Of a stretch of DNA of 64,000 bases, positions 37,090-50,241 are shown in pieces. The DNA lies in assembly GCF_001522545.3 (NCBI RefSeq), contig NC_031774.1:46803507-46867506 (forward strand), in the 5' to 3' direction. A program made the position numbers and the translations under genes. Under the pieces are notes generated by a model. That model saw only the letters and a program-made list of their open reading frames with translations. It made no database searches and had not been told where the DNA came from. Positions within the stretch are counted from its first letter, which is position 1. Each line of letters opens with the position of its first letter. Origin of the DNA: Parus major. Lineage: Eukaryota; Chordata; Aves; Passeriformes; Paridae.

Positions 37090-39199
37090 CACATGCACTG
37101 TATGGGTATCAGTATCAACTGACAGAGATTTTACCAAAGGTGAAAGCTATGAGGCATTTCCTACTGTCTTTGCACAATTGTATCTATGCCACTGCACAGG
37201 GTGCCCATGCCAAAAATCCCTTTGTGTTTTCAGTTCCTCTCTGGAAGGTGCTTTTAGTAGCATGTAAAGAGCTTGTCTCTCTCCTCATTGCTGTTTCACC
37301 CCTGAACAAAGTTCTCTGGGCAGCTCCACTTGTCAGCCCCATTTCTGGTGCTGGTATGTTGAGTGTGTGCCTGCTGATCCCTGGGGCAGAGTGGCTGAAG
37401 GGAGAAGGAAATCAGAGAGCTGTTTCACTTCCATGTGCAGTGATCTCAAAGCTCTTCTCCATAACAATATTTCATTAGCTATCAACACAAAGAAGATAAT
37501 GATTTTCAATAAAATTGGGTCTCATACAACACATCCTATCTAACGCAACTATCCTCGGGACATATAAATAGAAATACGCAGAAATATCCACAGAAACATC
37601 CAGGCTACCTATACACCAGCAGAGATCAAGTTGCAGTGGCATCTTTCTGGGTTATAAAAAGTTGTCCAAGAATCAGAGTAGATATCTGTGTAGTTTATTT
37701 TCACTCAGCTTCATGTCCAGGGCTAGGATGCTAGCAGTACCTGTGGCAGCTCTGCTGAGAGCTCTAGGCTAGACTTCACTGCTGGAAGCCCAGACAAGAT
37801 GATGTGTGGGCTACAGTCACACTTCAAATACATCCTTATTTAGCAGACAGGAATGGAAGAATAAATTTTATCATGTTATTCAATTACTAGACCATCACTC
37901 TGTATAACCTGAATGTTTATAAGAACATAAAGAACATGAATGGAGGCTGTTTGCATCTCAGTACTGAAGGCATTCACCAACTACTTGATTCATGCTGGCC
38001 ATCAGAGGGGAATCACTTTCCATGAGAGCAAGTGGTGGGACATGAGAAGTTGCTTTCTAAGACTGGTTTGTGAACAGGATTCCTGTTAGAGGAGCTCAGT
38101 GCACTGACAGCAGTTGCTTTCAGGACACAGCCATTCAATTTTTGTGCAGCCACACACAGCCAGCCTTGCTGGCCAGCCTGGTGCTATGGCTCAGACATAT
38201 GGGGCTCATGTTGGAGGAGGACACTTCTCTGAAAATCTTCAGAATCATGGAAGGAGTCACATTCTAACTTCTACCTCTCACTGTCTCGGAGAGACAAGAA
38301 AAAAACCAGTCTGGATATATTTTATTTGACAATATAAAGACAGAAGTCAAAGCAGAAACCCTAATGATGAAAATTCTCTGGAACCTTAGTTTTTCTCTAT
38401 TAAATTAGCTAATGGCCATATGTGGACCATCTATCTGTCCAGAAAACAGGCAGTACACTATTCATTACTTGTAGGAAGAGGTTACTGGCTCTACTACCTC
38501 CCACGTACAAAGAAAATGTTTTACAGTTATAATAAAAAGCTGCTCCATCTGGACAACTTTTACCAACACACTCAGTGTTCATCTCCCAAGGCTTTTGCAT
38601 GTACTCCCCATATTTCCATCTTCTCTCAGGCAAGTTAGATAGTCCAGCATCTAAAAGACCAACAAACTGTCTTGTCCCAGTGTTAATTACTTTTTATAAC
38701 AATATATGATTTTTTTACTTACTCTTCTGAGCTACAAAAGTGTTATAGGTATCTTGGACAATATTACCTATTGCAGCATTTGAAAGGACTATGTGTACTG
38801 GGGTACTTTCACTTTTAGACATTTGTTGTTCTCCTTTCTCAAGCTGCATTGCCTTTTTGCTCCTTAGGAAAACAAATAAAAAGTCTTTTAAAAATCAGAA
38901 AAGGCCATTCTTTCCCTAGAGACCTTTGAGTACTTCAGTCTTAGCCAAACTGAACTAGTGGTCAGATGATAAATAATATTTACAAGAGCAAGTAATCATG
39001 CAATTTTTAACATCTTCAGACCTTTTCTGTCTATCTTTTGTGGGGAGGGGGAGAAGATCTGTGCAAGTGCTTTGCATAGTGCTAGGACGATTATGCAAAA
39101 GGAGAAAGTCTCTTTCACAGCTCTGGAAATCATGTTGCAGGATAGCTTGACATAACTCCAAGATACCAACTCCCAAGGAGAGCTTCTACTTTTCTGACT

Positions 39200-39500
39200 G
39201 TTCACGTGAGCATTTTGAAGCCTGTGATTTACAGCTAACTTGGCTCTGCCTCACAGCCAATTTTAGCTGACCAGTTTCTGGAGTATATTTAAGCGAGCCC
39301 TGCTGGCATGTGGGCGATTTCTCTTTTGGGATGGTTCACACTCAAATTCCCCTCTCTGTGCATGGATTGAGCCTTTGCTGAGTGTTTCTCCCATGGAAAA
39401 AAAAATTTCCAAGCTGCTCGGCAGCCATTCATCAGCACTTGAAAGGTTCCCTGAGCTGCTGCACTTGGGCTGCAAAGCATGGGGGCACATCACCTTCTGC
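39200..39500. promoter_or_regulatory. Candidate intronic regulatory segment
   Basis: This PRIMA1-intron segment has a perfect E-box in TTCACGTGAGC (about 39203), a TATA-like TATATTTAAGCG (about 39283), and scattered CpGs, with overlapping open frames on both strands. It could be an enhancer or a cryptic start, but no transcript evidence is available here. Confidence 0.15.
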
Positions 39501-42500
39501 AGAAGTGCATCTCTCTCAGCCAGCTGAAGTCACTCTGGGTATGTCTAAAGGGAGGGTTTGGACTATTCAGATTGCAGGTAATGACAGTAGATTGCTGAGC
39601 CACATGGGAAATTTAAGAAGTGGAATTTAGTCTCCATTTTCAGTAGTGCAAGGTCAGAGTAATTCCACAGACTTTGTTGGACTTGAGGAGGATTTGTTCT
39701 GATGTTACACAGGAAGAAGATCTGTCCCTGGGAGACAAAGGTGATGGATGCAATTCCATTTCCTACTAAGCCTTCAATTAAGCTAACTTCAGAATTATGC
39801 TCCTATACAAAACTAATCATAAGGAAGAGAAGCAGCTTTATGATTAGGATACTGGACAATTAACTGACATAATTGATAAAAGTACTTACAGTGACCCCTC
39901 ACATAATAATCCATTCTTTGCATTCCCTCTAATGATCTTTAAAAGGTTTTATTGACTGGAGGGATATTACAGCTGACATTATCTGTTGGGTGTTTTCAGT
40001 GTAGAATACATTGTCAATATGTTTTGATTATAAAAGGAGAAAAATGAATGGGACTGAAGTAAAAGAATGAACTCATAATGCCAGCTTTTCAGACTGGCAA
40101 AAAGCTACTAAACAAGAAAGAAATAAAAAATAAATTTAAAAATAAATTTTTAAAAAGACATTTAAATGTATGAAACAAAGGCACTTTGAACAAAGACAAA
40201 ACATGTCTGGGGGATGGCGACTGCCGTGGCAGTGCCCTTTGGGGATGAGCTGGGCACACTCCTGCTCCTCAAAGGCCTGTCCCGTTGCAGAGCAGTGCAG
40301 GCAGCTGGGGCACAGTCATGGCGATCAGCTCAGAGAGCACCATGCTCTGCTAAACATCTCAGAAGCACCCTGGGACTGGAAATACATGTGCTCCACCCAG
40401 AAAAGTGGGATTATTTGTAACTCTGCTGCATTAGGCATGACCTGCCCCCACAAAACTGAGACATGCATGTTTTCACAGGTGCTGGCATGAGGGCAACAAA
40501 CTTATCTTCCACTCTGTAGTACAAAAACAGCAGTGGAAGTCCAAACATAGATCTCTCTCTTAGTTCTTTAAAATTCTCTAGACCTTCTGGAAGAGATTGA
40601 ACAACTACTCAATCCCTGCTATCTTCAAAATTTTTAACAGATTCTTAACATTACCTAAGAAAACTGGAGAAACATTAGGAGGTGTCCTTGCAAAAAGATG
40701 TCTGTATTGGAAAGGAAAGTGGTGGAGGAAAAAGGAACAGGAATTCCCTGCCATGTTTGCAAAATGAATGGCTGTTGATGACTGTGCTCTGGGTCAGGGT
40801 GGGCATCAGTACTAGAAAAATGTGGGGTTGAAATAATAAGGGACAGAGAGAGGAGATGAGCCAGGGCTGCTCTTCCCTGCTCTCTTGCTCTTTCTCAAGC
40901 ACAGTATGCCCCTCATCAGTCAAGTGACTTTAGATACTAGCATTTTAGGCAATGGACTTTTCCATCCCCCAAATTATGGTACATTGTGTATATTTTTGTG
41001 TAGATATTTTGTTGAATGCAGATAACTACCTTGCCATTTAATCACTGTCCAACATAGGCAATAGCTTGAATGATGGATTTGATCCATACAGAAGAACAAA
41101 GCTACTGCTATTTCACAGACTCATATAAATATAATATCACAACATTATTTAAATAGTATGATTAATTTCTGTGCAGATGAACAAAAATTCTCTGCAGATT
41201 TTCTGTTACAGAAATGTCTTTGAACGAAGAGTGTCTGCAAGACAAATAAATGCAAGGAGCTGAGAAGAAAATTAAAACTCATAAAATTAACTGACCTTTG
41301 CAGCTATCTAGATCACTTTGCATTCGAGGCAATCTGTCTCTGCCTTCAACCAGGCTGAGATCACTGATATTCATGTAGCTGCTTCTGGCTTTCTCCACTC
41401 ACAATGAAGAGTTTGCACAGCTGGACCGTGCAAACACAAAGTCCATGGACTGCGCAGGATAGTTCCAGCCTTCCCATGCTCCAGGTGTGCAATGGGGCAA
41501 GTCCATGAAGAGGCAGAGAAAACAGCAAGTCCTGCTCACCCTGATGTCTATGCAAAGATTTGGTTTTGTGCAGCTTTAGATTGTAACTGGGGACAATTTC
41601 TGATGAAGAACTTGGGTTTAGCCAGTCTCCATACTGGCTTCTCAGGGCTCAGAGCCAGTAAAGGGAAGAAACTACAGTTCCAGCTGCTTGGGAGTATTAA
41701 TATTTTTCATAAGGTTTTATGCCACTGCCTCCAAAAGCAGACATCAAAGGCAGCACAATTTCTCCTCATGGGTCCTCTTTTCATGATATCTTTCAAAGGC
41801 TGCAATGAGCAATGACCCTGTTTTCCCACTGCTGCCTCGCACACGGCTGGGATCAGACTCTTCACCTGTTTACACACATCATATCCCTCTGTTAGTGCTT
41901 CACTCCACCCCCTGCCTTTAGCTTGGGGAATGGATGTTGTGATGCTCATCCCCATGCTCTGACATGGCTAATTAGCCAACAGCTCTCCAAGATGGACAAA
42001 CCAGCATCGTTCTCCAGCCCAGCCCCACCAGAGGGAGTGACCATGTGCCTGCTGGTGGAGGGGACTCTGGTGACAGCAAGGCAAGGGTGCTGTGGAGAGG
42101 GACCACCCCAGCAGACACAATCATTACCCATCCCAGCTCTGTCCATCCTGACCTACTGTGTGCCTTGCCTTCACGGCAAGGCTCTGTGAGCAGGGAGCTG
42201 TGTGCTGCTTAGCAACCCTGCAGCACCACAGATACTGAGCAGTAAGTACTGGGGTTGCAGAGAAGGAAGGACAGAGGCAGCAGAAATCAGACTATGAGCC
42301 CCTCAAGCAGTGGCAGCACAGGTCCAAGGGGCTCAGGTTGATGTAAACCCCACGAGTGTCACAGATCTGCAGAGGGGAACCCTGTCTGAGCTCTTTCCCT
42401 CTGGACAATGTGACTGTAGGTAGCAAACAGCAGAACAAGGTGAAGGGGTGTGAGATGTGTTCTCCCTTCAGCTGGGACCCTCAAAACCAGCTCAAGTCAC

Positions 42501-44190
42501 CAGGAGCTGCAGTTGTTCAGCCAGTGGAGAAATTAGGCTTTACTGCTTTTACTCAAAATGCACTGCAAATCCCTTCTGGAAAGCAAAAGGGGGCAATAAG
42601 ACTAAGGAGGTTTCCATGGGATTCTTTTTGTGCAGAGGGTATTTCTGGGTGATAAGGAGCTGAAGTATGGATCTACACTCCCACCCCACTACCATGGGTA
42701 CAATTTTCTCTGAGTCATAAAAATATTGACCCAGGAAACTGCTGGCTGCTGCTGCTGCTGGGTTCTTGCAGGTCCTAAGCTCAGTCCTAAACTCAGATAC
42801 TCCAGATAACCAAGACAGAAAGATTTTCAAATGTCTCTTCACACTATTCTGGGAATGCCTCAGCCTCAGCTGTGGCTTCTCACTCACAGGGTCAGCCACA
42901 AGTGCCCTCGCATCAGCTTGCAAAAAATATGAATAGCTAAAAAAATTAAATGAATGCCTAAGAAAATTTAATTTCTTTGTCTTTAGGAAAAAATGTAATA
43001 AAAACATCATGGTGAAGCTAGCACCTCTCCTTTAAGAGTTTCAGAGCTCTAGTATTAACTTGTGTCTTCTATTTGTGTTTGGGTAAATCAGGAATGCTGC
43101 AACCAATATAATTAGAGCAGCATGAGCATTATATTCTGTCACAAGTGTGTAAAATCCACCTGTGGCTATCAGAGTGGCACTGGGGCAGTAACTCTCAACA
43201 ATACTTGGTTGTATGGGTAGACTTCTGCCCATTCGGTGTGGAACCCTCATCTGCAGTAGAAAATGGAAAAAAAATGGCAAGTTTGTTTCTGGCCTCACCA
43301 AAAAATTAATTTGTCACAGGACAGACCATAATTCTCTACAGATTTCCATTGGCACCTTTGTCAATATATCACTAACTAGGAGAAAACAAGTGAAAATGAT
43401 CCATAAAACAGTATTCTGTGAAACAACTAGACCACTTGTTTTATGCTAATGCCTAAAATCTCTGGGAGGCTTTCAGTGTTCCTGGCTATGAGAAACAGTG
43501 GGGCATTTTATCCATTTATAACCACAAGCTTTCTCCCTAGCAGAATTTGTGAGTTTGAAGAACTTAGAAGAGACAGAGAAATGCTACCCTACAAGTTACA
43601 AAACATGTAGTAGGTATAAAAATCTTAGACTGACAGCACTGGAGAGCAGGTCCTTCTGCTTTTCTGACCAACACATTCTGCACAGACAACAGCAAAACAA
43701 ACTGCTCTGCACAGCAGTGCCCATGTGGCTTGGCTGAGCCATCTCTCCAAGTAAAAGGCTATTTTATCCACTTCACTCATCAGCCCTTGAACTGTCAAAA
43801 GAGCCTAAAAAGTAGTTGGAATACTTTTGCTATTCTACTTAAAAAATTGCACCAATCCTTCTTCATTTTGATGTACCCAAAAAACATCATGCAGCACACA
43901 CTACTAGCCCCCTGTCCAAAATCCCCACTGATGCCACTGAATCAGCAGAATAAATACAGAGGAGCTCTGGCATCTCCACTGGGCTTGGGTCAAGCTGTAA
44001 AGCTCTTCAACAGCTTGTCTCATAAACACTACCCTCAAAATTGTTGCACAACCAACATCTAGACTTCAATACAGTTGTTGGTAGAACAACTGATCTTCCT
44101 TGTATTAGCACTCAGTTTTCATCAAGCAGGGCTACATTTAGTTTAGTAAATAGTGATAAATTTGAAAGAACACAAGAAAACCAACAAAAC

Positions 44191-44332
44191 CTCTCCATCC
44201 ATGGAGATATTCAAAACCCAGCAGGACACAGACATAAGCAAGCTGCTCTAGCTGACTCTGTTAGGGCAGAAGTTTGGATTAGGTGCTTTTAAACTGTCCC
44301 TGAAAACCTCAACCATCCTGTGATTCTATGAA
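44191..44332 (+). mobile_element. CR1 LINE 3'-end fragment
   Basis: Starts CTCTCCATCCATGGAGATAT, matching the CR1 3' region where a coding end meets the tail; continues TTCAAAACCCAGCAGGACAC and CTGCTCTAG, and ends AACCTCAACCATCCTGTGATTCTATG in three overlapping pieces, the hallmark CR1 tail. A diverged, 5'-truncated copy antisense to PRIMA1. Confidence 0.88.
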
Positions 44333-47300
44333 CTCATTTCTTGATGATTAAGAAATGGGATCTCCTGCAGAAGGATTGGTTGCTCAGGGTATTTAAATTG
44401 TCTTTAGTAGATCATCTGCAGCCTCATTCCAAGGACGGGAGTCAATTCACCACTGGGAGATGACTAGGCATAGAGGGCAAGAAACTCATGGGGATGTTGG
44501 GCTTTGTTTGGAGGTGACAAGACCTGGACAGTGGTTTTCAGTGGTAGATACTAATCCTGTTGATAAACATCAACATTCAGACAATGGAATCAGGCCAAAA
44601 TGCAAAGATCCTTTCCTTACTTTTCCAAAATTTTAAAATATGCCTATGAAGACTCTATTCTCTTTTGAATGGCACTTCCTAGGGATTGATCCCTTTTGCA
44701 GAGCTGAACTGGTCTGACATCAATGAATTGCATCGAAGGCACAGAGATCTGCCCCCACAGAACAACTTCTTCCCTTTGGGTATCTCCCACTCAAACAGTA
44801 CTTCTAAACCTATCTTTTCCACCACCTATCTCACTCTGTCTTCTGAGTAATTACTGTCTTTCCCCTCACCTGCTAGGAATTAAGGTTCCACTTCAGTACA
44901 AACTCCTCTAATGTGTCAGGGAGAATAGGAAAGTTTAACAATTTCAATTCACCTTGACCTGTCTGTCATCAGTCATGCTGCAAATTGTTCTTCAAAGCAA
45001 TTAAGTACGTTTAGGATTCTGTCTTCTCTGCTCAGGCTAAACAGCACTGCTTTGTTGCAATTAATACTGGTTTTGGACTAGACCATGCTTAGCCTCAGTG
45101 GCTCATAGGAGATGGCTGTGGAGAGGCCTACACAGTTCTTGCTTTTTGGGGGAGCGGGTGGTACAAAACTGGCCGGGGGAAAGTGCAGGGCTGTGGTCTT
45201 TTTAGTGGGACATAAATCCCTGCACCATGGGACACCCTCACCACAGCCCCCACTGTTCTTGGCCTCCTCAGGAAAGTCTCAGTGCTTTCCCCTTGCAAGT
45301 ATCTTGTCAAACAAAGCCAAATTTCAGAACCTTGCTCCCATTTCTGGAACTGGACTTTGCAGTATACAGGGGCCATAAATCATACACGAACGCTAAGCAC
45401 CCTAAAAATACTTGAGCAATTAATTTTAAGACAGTTTAAATATGACCTGTCATTTTATTTCAGTACAATATTTTCTTCCATTTAATTATTATTTGAAGGT
45501 GAACTCAGTACCTATTTAAGGAAGTGTCTATGTAGGCATTTATGGTACTTTTCTCTCAGGCTATGAGACACATATAAAACAGTGGCTTCACAAAGTTAGA
45601 ACAGTGAATAAAAGGTATATCATGTAAAATTTGACTATCATCAGCCCACTTTCCCTGCTGATTTAGCAGGAGGGCTCTTTGGCAGCAAACCCTGCAGTAC
45701 ATCTGAGAACAGATGGATCCATCCTACCTGAAATCCAGCAGAACCAAGGAGCCACATCACCAGGCACAGTGACCCGCTCCTCTCAGACTGTAGGGATGTT
45801 CCAGAAATACTGAGCATATATTTTCACATGTTTGAAAACCATCTGAAACACTCCCTGCCAGGTTAAATAGCTGGAACATCATTTGCCATAAAGACCAGGA
45901 TGCTTAGCTTTGCTTTCCCCTTCGAGGTTTGACAGATGGCTCTTATCTTAATTTTATACAGGGATTTATTTCTCCCTTTATGTAAATATCTTACTCCCCT
46001 CACAGACACTGACACACCAGTGAGATGCAGAAATAGGATTACACACTGCATGTCCTGCTCTCCCCCATCTCAGTTGCTTATTTACCAAACAACTCTCATT
46101 AATCCTCTTTACTGTGTTTACTTCCCACTTCCCTCTAGTCTTAGTGTCTTACTATTATTCAGGTACTTGCAGATGTTACAAAAAGCTTAATAGACAGTCA
46201 CCTCCAGAGCTGATTAAAATGAATTGAATTCCACTGACTGTTTTTGAATCTGCATTTATTTACACCAGATGAAGGTTTTGTTAGAGCTGCACTTGCTCTA
46301 AATGCATAACTTGCATTCATGGTGCACTTGCCCAAACCCAAAAATCACATAATACTGAAATTATCTGGTTTTCTCTACCCTGTGTTAATTTATGAATTGT
46401 CTTTAGATCTCCTGCTTTTACTTCTTGATTACAGTCTTTTGGGGACAGAGTGAGAACGGCAGGTTTTTACAGAAAAAACATGGCAGAGAATTACTTGGAA
46501 GTATTCTATATTTTTGAAGCAGTTATTAATCTGCTTTTTCTATGTTTTACAGGAATCACTGGTTGTGAGATCACTTTTTTAATCCACGAAATGTATGGAA
46601 AAGTCCTCTGCTTACACAGAGGCTGAACCCCAGACAGTGATGAAGCCTGTCCTAGAAATCTACAAATGTCAGAGATGGCGCTATTACTAATTTTTTTCTG
46701 ACATGCCATGGAAAAGATTCTTAAAAGAAAATCTACATTTTTTAAAAAAAGTGGTAATACCCCTCTAACACCAAGACCATAGAAAACAGCTGTTTTACCA
46801 CTGCCAAACTGAGGGTGCCTTCATCACATAACCTTGCTGCAGCACAACATAATATCACGTGTGGTCTCCTCTGGTGCTCGATCTGTGCAGCAGCACACAT
46901 CTGTACCTGGTGTGCCAGTCACGTAGTGTCCAATTCTGCAGTCACCAGTCGCACACAGAGGAAATTTAGAAGTTGCTTGAAGCACCTTTGAAGTATCACT
47001 CCATATGGATCTTCCCAAAAGTTCAACCCATCTGAGTATTAAAACTGATGGATGCAACTTGGTGAAAGTTCTCTCATGGAGCAGAGTGGTCAAATGGCTT
47101 TCAGCATTTCTTATGACCATTTCATATTGGAAGAACCTGAGTATTTCCAGGGTAGATGCAGGGATGGAGGTAGTAGCATACTTGCTTGGTTCTGGTAGTT
47201 ACTATGTAGAAAGAGGCACTAACCCACTAGGTGGTATTTTATTACCAATTGCCTTAGTGCCTAAAATTGGTGATACACTGAAGTTGAGCTTTTACGAGGG

Positions 47301-49021
47301 AAAACAAACTACCCCAGAAGACACAATTTATATATAGATTGAATAAAAACACAGCTGAGTTATGATACCTTGAGGTCACTACCTCTCTTCCTGCTACAGA
47401 AAAGCAGAGATAAAAGAGTTTGACTGGGTCTGGCCCTTTGAAACCAGTAAATGAAATTTCAACTTAAGCACAATAGAATTTTTTTTTACTCCAAATTTGA
47501 TTCTTATGGAAGTGAGGGATTAATACAACAGATCCAGACTCAATGCAAATAAATCCCTGCCTGCACTTTCCTACTAAAGCATTTAACCCTTGTTACACCC
47601 TACAACCAGATGACTGCTGTTACTGCACTCTTTAGCACCTCTTCAGTGTAGGTAGGAGACAGATTTGATAGAAGTCCCAGTTCCATATGTGCAGGAAGGA
47701 GGGCCCAAGAGGAGTGCAGAGGAGAGCTGGTGGGATGGGGGTATGAGAAAGGACAGGGCAGAGCATGGTTATGGATCCTGAAGTTGGGAACACACTGGAG
47801 GGGCTTTTGGCTTCAGCATCACCCAGATTAATCCCCTTACTCTTTCTCCAGTCACTTCTACCTTCCAGCAAAAAACAGAGCGAAGGATTTCTCACATTAG
47901 CTAAAGCCAATTCAGCTCAACAATATGTGATAATACTGTGTTGAAGCCAGAGATGCTTTTCTTGTGAAGTGTCTGATCTTATTTCCCAGCATTTATTGAT
48001 AGATATCTTTTACAGTGGATCAAGAAACCTGAACTACTGGGGAGTGCTGCCAGGCCCTTCAGGGCATTCTTTTAGCAGAACTGTTTTAGGAAGGACTCAT
48101 TGATGAAAAGAAATGCTCTAGTTACCCTGTAAAATTATAATTAATACGATTTTCTTTCATAGCTGTCCATTCCACATCTGAGCAGTTTTCAGCTTAGCAT
48201 TTGTCAGCAGTGTGAATGTCAAAAATAAGAAGATCTAAGAGGAATTTTCACTATTCTCTGAGCCTAATGCCTGTTCAAGCAGCTGACTTGTAGGTTGATA
48301 TTCATGCTGTTGACAAATAATGGGTGTCTTCATCAAGTATGAGTATCATTTTGCACTGAAACGAAGCACGAGACTGTATGTGAATTCTCCAAACCTTTGC
48401 AAGGCAGCTCTAGATTTCTCTCTTTAAATTTAATTTCTGTTCCTCCCATCTAGGAATCAGCATCACAACAGATTTGAAAAGCAGTCCCTCATGAGGCACA
48501 AGCTGCCCTGGAGAGTTACTGCTCTCATACAAATATTTTGCAGCCTTGACACAAATCATTCACAATTTGGCAGCAGGAAGACAAATACAAATGAGCAGCA
48601 GTGATAGACCAGCAACTACAAGTGTGAGACTTTGCACTGTGCTACCAATTCAATTAGATGCCAATCTCAGACCTCCAAAGATAATTTTTCAAAGTGCAGT
48701 TGCTAGAGTGAAAGCTTTCCAGCTCCCCCAAAATAATAAACATCCATTTTAGCTAAACTAGAATAGCAAAAGTACTTATGTAATTTTAATAAGAACTAAA
48801 ATAGAGACTTTCTCTTCTTGATGGAATTCTCCCTTTATGATGCTCTTTCAAATCCTGCATAAATTTTTCAACAACCACAAAACATGTCAATGTTCCACCA
48901 TTGTGATATCCCCACTGAGACTCAACAAAAGTCTTGCAATCACATTGCATGCACATAACATTTTTCAGGAAAACTTTTTCGCTTATTTTCCTTTTCCCCT
49001 CACTCCAAAATATTATCACTC

Positions 49022-49060
49022 AGAAATCATGGAGTTGAAAAAAAAGGTCATTTAATCCAA
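49022..49060 (-). mobile_element. Short CR1-tail relic, minus strand
   Basis: AATCATGGAGTTG, an A run, then GGTCATTTAATCCAA follows the order of the reverse-complement CR1 3' end. Only about 40 bases are alike, so chance resemblance is possible. Confidence 0.35.
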
Positions 49061-50111
49061 GCTGAGATTCAGATGTCACTGCAGTGTCTCATGAGAGCTA
49101 TGGATGGGAATGCTGCATTCTCTGCTGCAGGCTGGGTCACCTGGATATACTAACAGCTCCCAGCCAAGACCCTCACAGTAAAAAACAATGAACAGCACAA
49201 ACACTCAACTGTGGGGTGTTGTCAGAGACATACTAAAAACAATGGAGGAGAAATGAACCTCCATCCATCTGGCCTACAATTCCCACAAATTACCTTCTCT
49301 TCTAAATCAACCCTTCGGACTTGTGTTTGGAACCTTAAAATGGAAATGTTAAAGTTTTGACCTTTTCCACCGGAAATATGAAATTTTAGTTAAGTGAAGA
49401 AATTATTTTAGCTCATATTTTTCTGTGTTACTGAAGTCAATACTTCCTAACTACTTGAGGGCTAGGCAAGTGCAGCTGTTGCAAAAACAGTGAGCTGAAG
49501 TGGCTACTACACACTGTTGTACGTAGGCTTCACGGAGACTTTTACATTAAAAGAGAAAGGTTTTGAATTTTGTCTGTAGGTTATAATTTTGAAGTATAAA
49601 TTAAAAGTACAGTCCATGAATGAAAACCCACACATATTACCATAGACTTGGAGTTATAAGAGTTTGCATTAATTTGAAATGCTAAAATTAGTAATGGACC
49701 TGGGCCAAGAATCGGGCAACCCATATGTAAATTTTGAACATTACTAGAAGAAGCGTTTGAGCACAAATAATTCAGTGTTTCCTACCTCTACACTTGGCCA
49801 AAGCTCTCCACATTCACCAGCAACCTGCAGCAATTTGACTTTGGTCAAGTTCTTATTAATCTGAATTATGTAGCTCTATCAGGTTTCTAGTTTTTCTCTT
49901 CCTTATGCCCATGACTGCATTGAGCTACATCCTTTGCACATGCAGGATACAGTCCATAAAGCGCCTTTCCAATGAAAACACACATTGGCTAAAAGATGCA
50001 TTTTGTCTTTTGGATGCCTTTAAACTAAACAAGATTTCATGAGAGAAGTCTTGGGTCGGCCTCTGTGGGGCTGCATTGCCCTAAGCACAGTAAAAGCATT
50101 TGGAGTCTTAC

Positions 50112-50241
50112 CTTTTTATGGCTTTGTAGCAAATGATGACAACTACAAAGAGGAACACTAGTGTGGCGCAGCATACTGCAATGATAATAACCAGGCCTGG
50201 CCACCAGGTCTCTTCAGTGGGACAAAAGGTAGACTTGGGAG
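50112..50241 (-). CDS. PRIMA1: PRIMA1 transmembrane exon
   Basis: This 130-base exon encodes the juxtamembrane and membrane-spanning part of PRIMA1, the anchor of acetylcholinesterase tetramers in brain. After two bases of a split codon (probably Ala) it reads PKSTFCPTEETWWPG, a roughly 21-residue hydrophobic helix starting LVIIIAVCC and ending VVVIIC, then the positively charged stop-transfer YKAIKR. The Cys just outside the membrane, the Trp pair at the membrane face and the internal Cys-Cys all match the mammalian protein as I remember it. The acceptor is TTTTTACAG/C; the donor is AAAAG/GTAAGA. Phase 2 at both ends joins properly to the terminal exon. The signal peptide and proline-rich attachment domain are encoded further upstream, right of the window. 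Confidence 0.97.

Larger units (their letters stand above)
32981..50111 (-). other. PRIMA1: Last PRIMA1 intron (17.1 kb)
   Basis: The intron runs from the donor AAAAG/GTAAGA (at 50111) to the acceptor CACCCAAG (ending at 32981), splitting an Arg codon after its second base. No further exon with matching phase was found. It contains a CR1 3' fragment at 44.2 kb, a short CR1-tail relic at 49.0 kb, a (CT)n(AT)n microsatellite at 37.06 kb and a GCT run at about 42745-42760. Open frames here, including the longest of the window (42549-43010 minus, 153 codons), have no recognisable domain. Confidence 0.88.

Noticed and set aside
39283..39294. TATA-like motif as a promoter
   Set aside because: AT-rich hexamers are common here; no initiator, exon or coding start follows convincingly.
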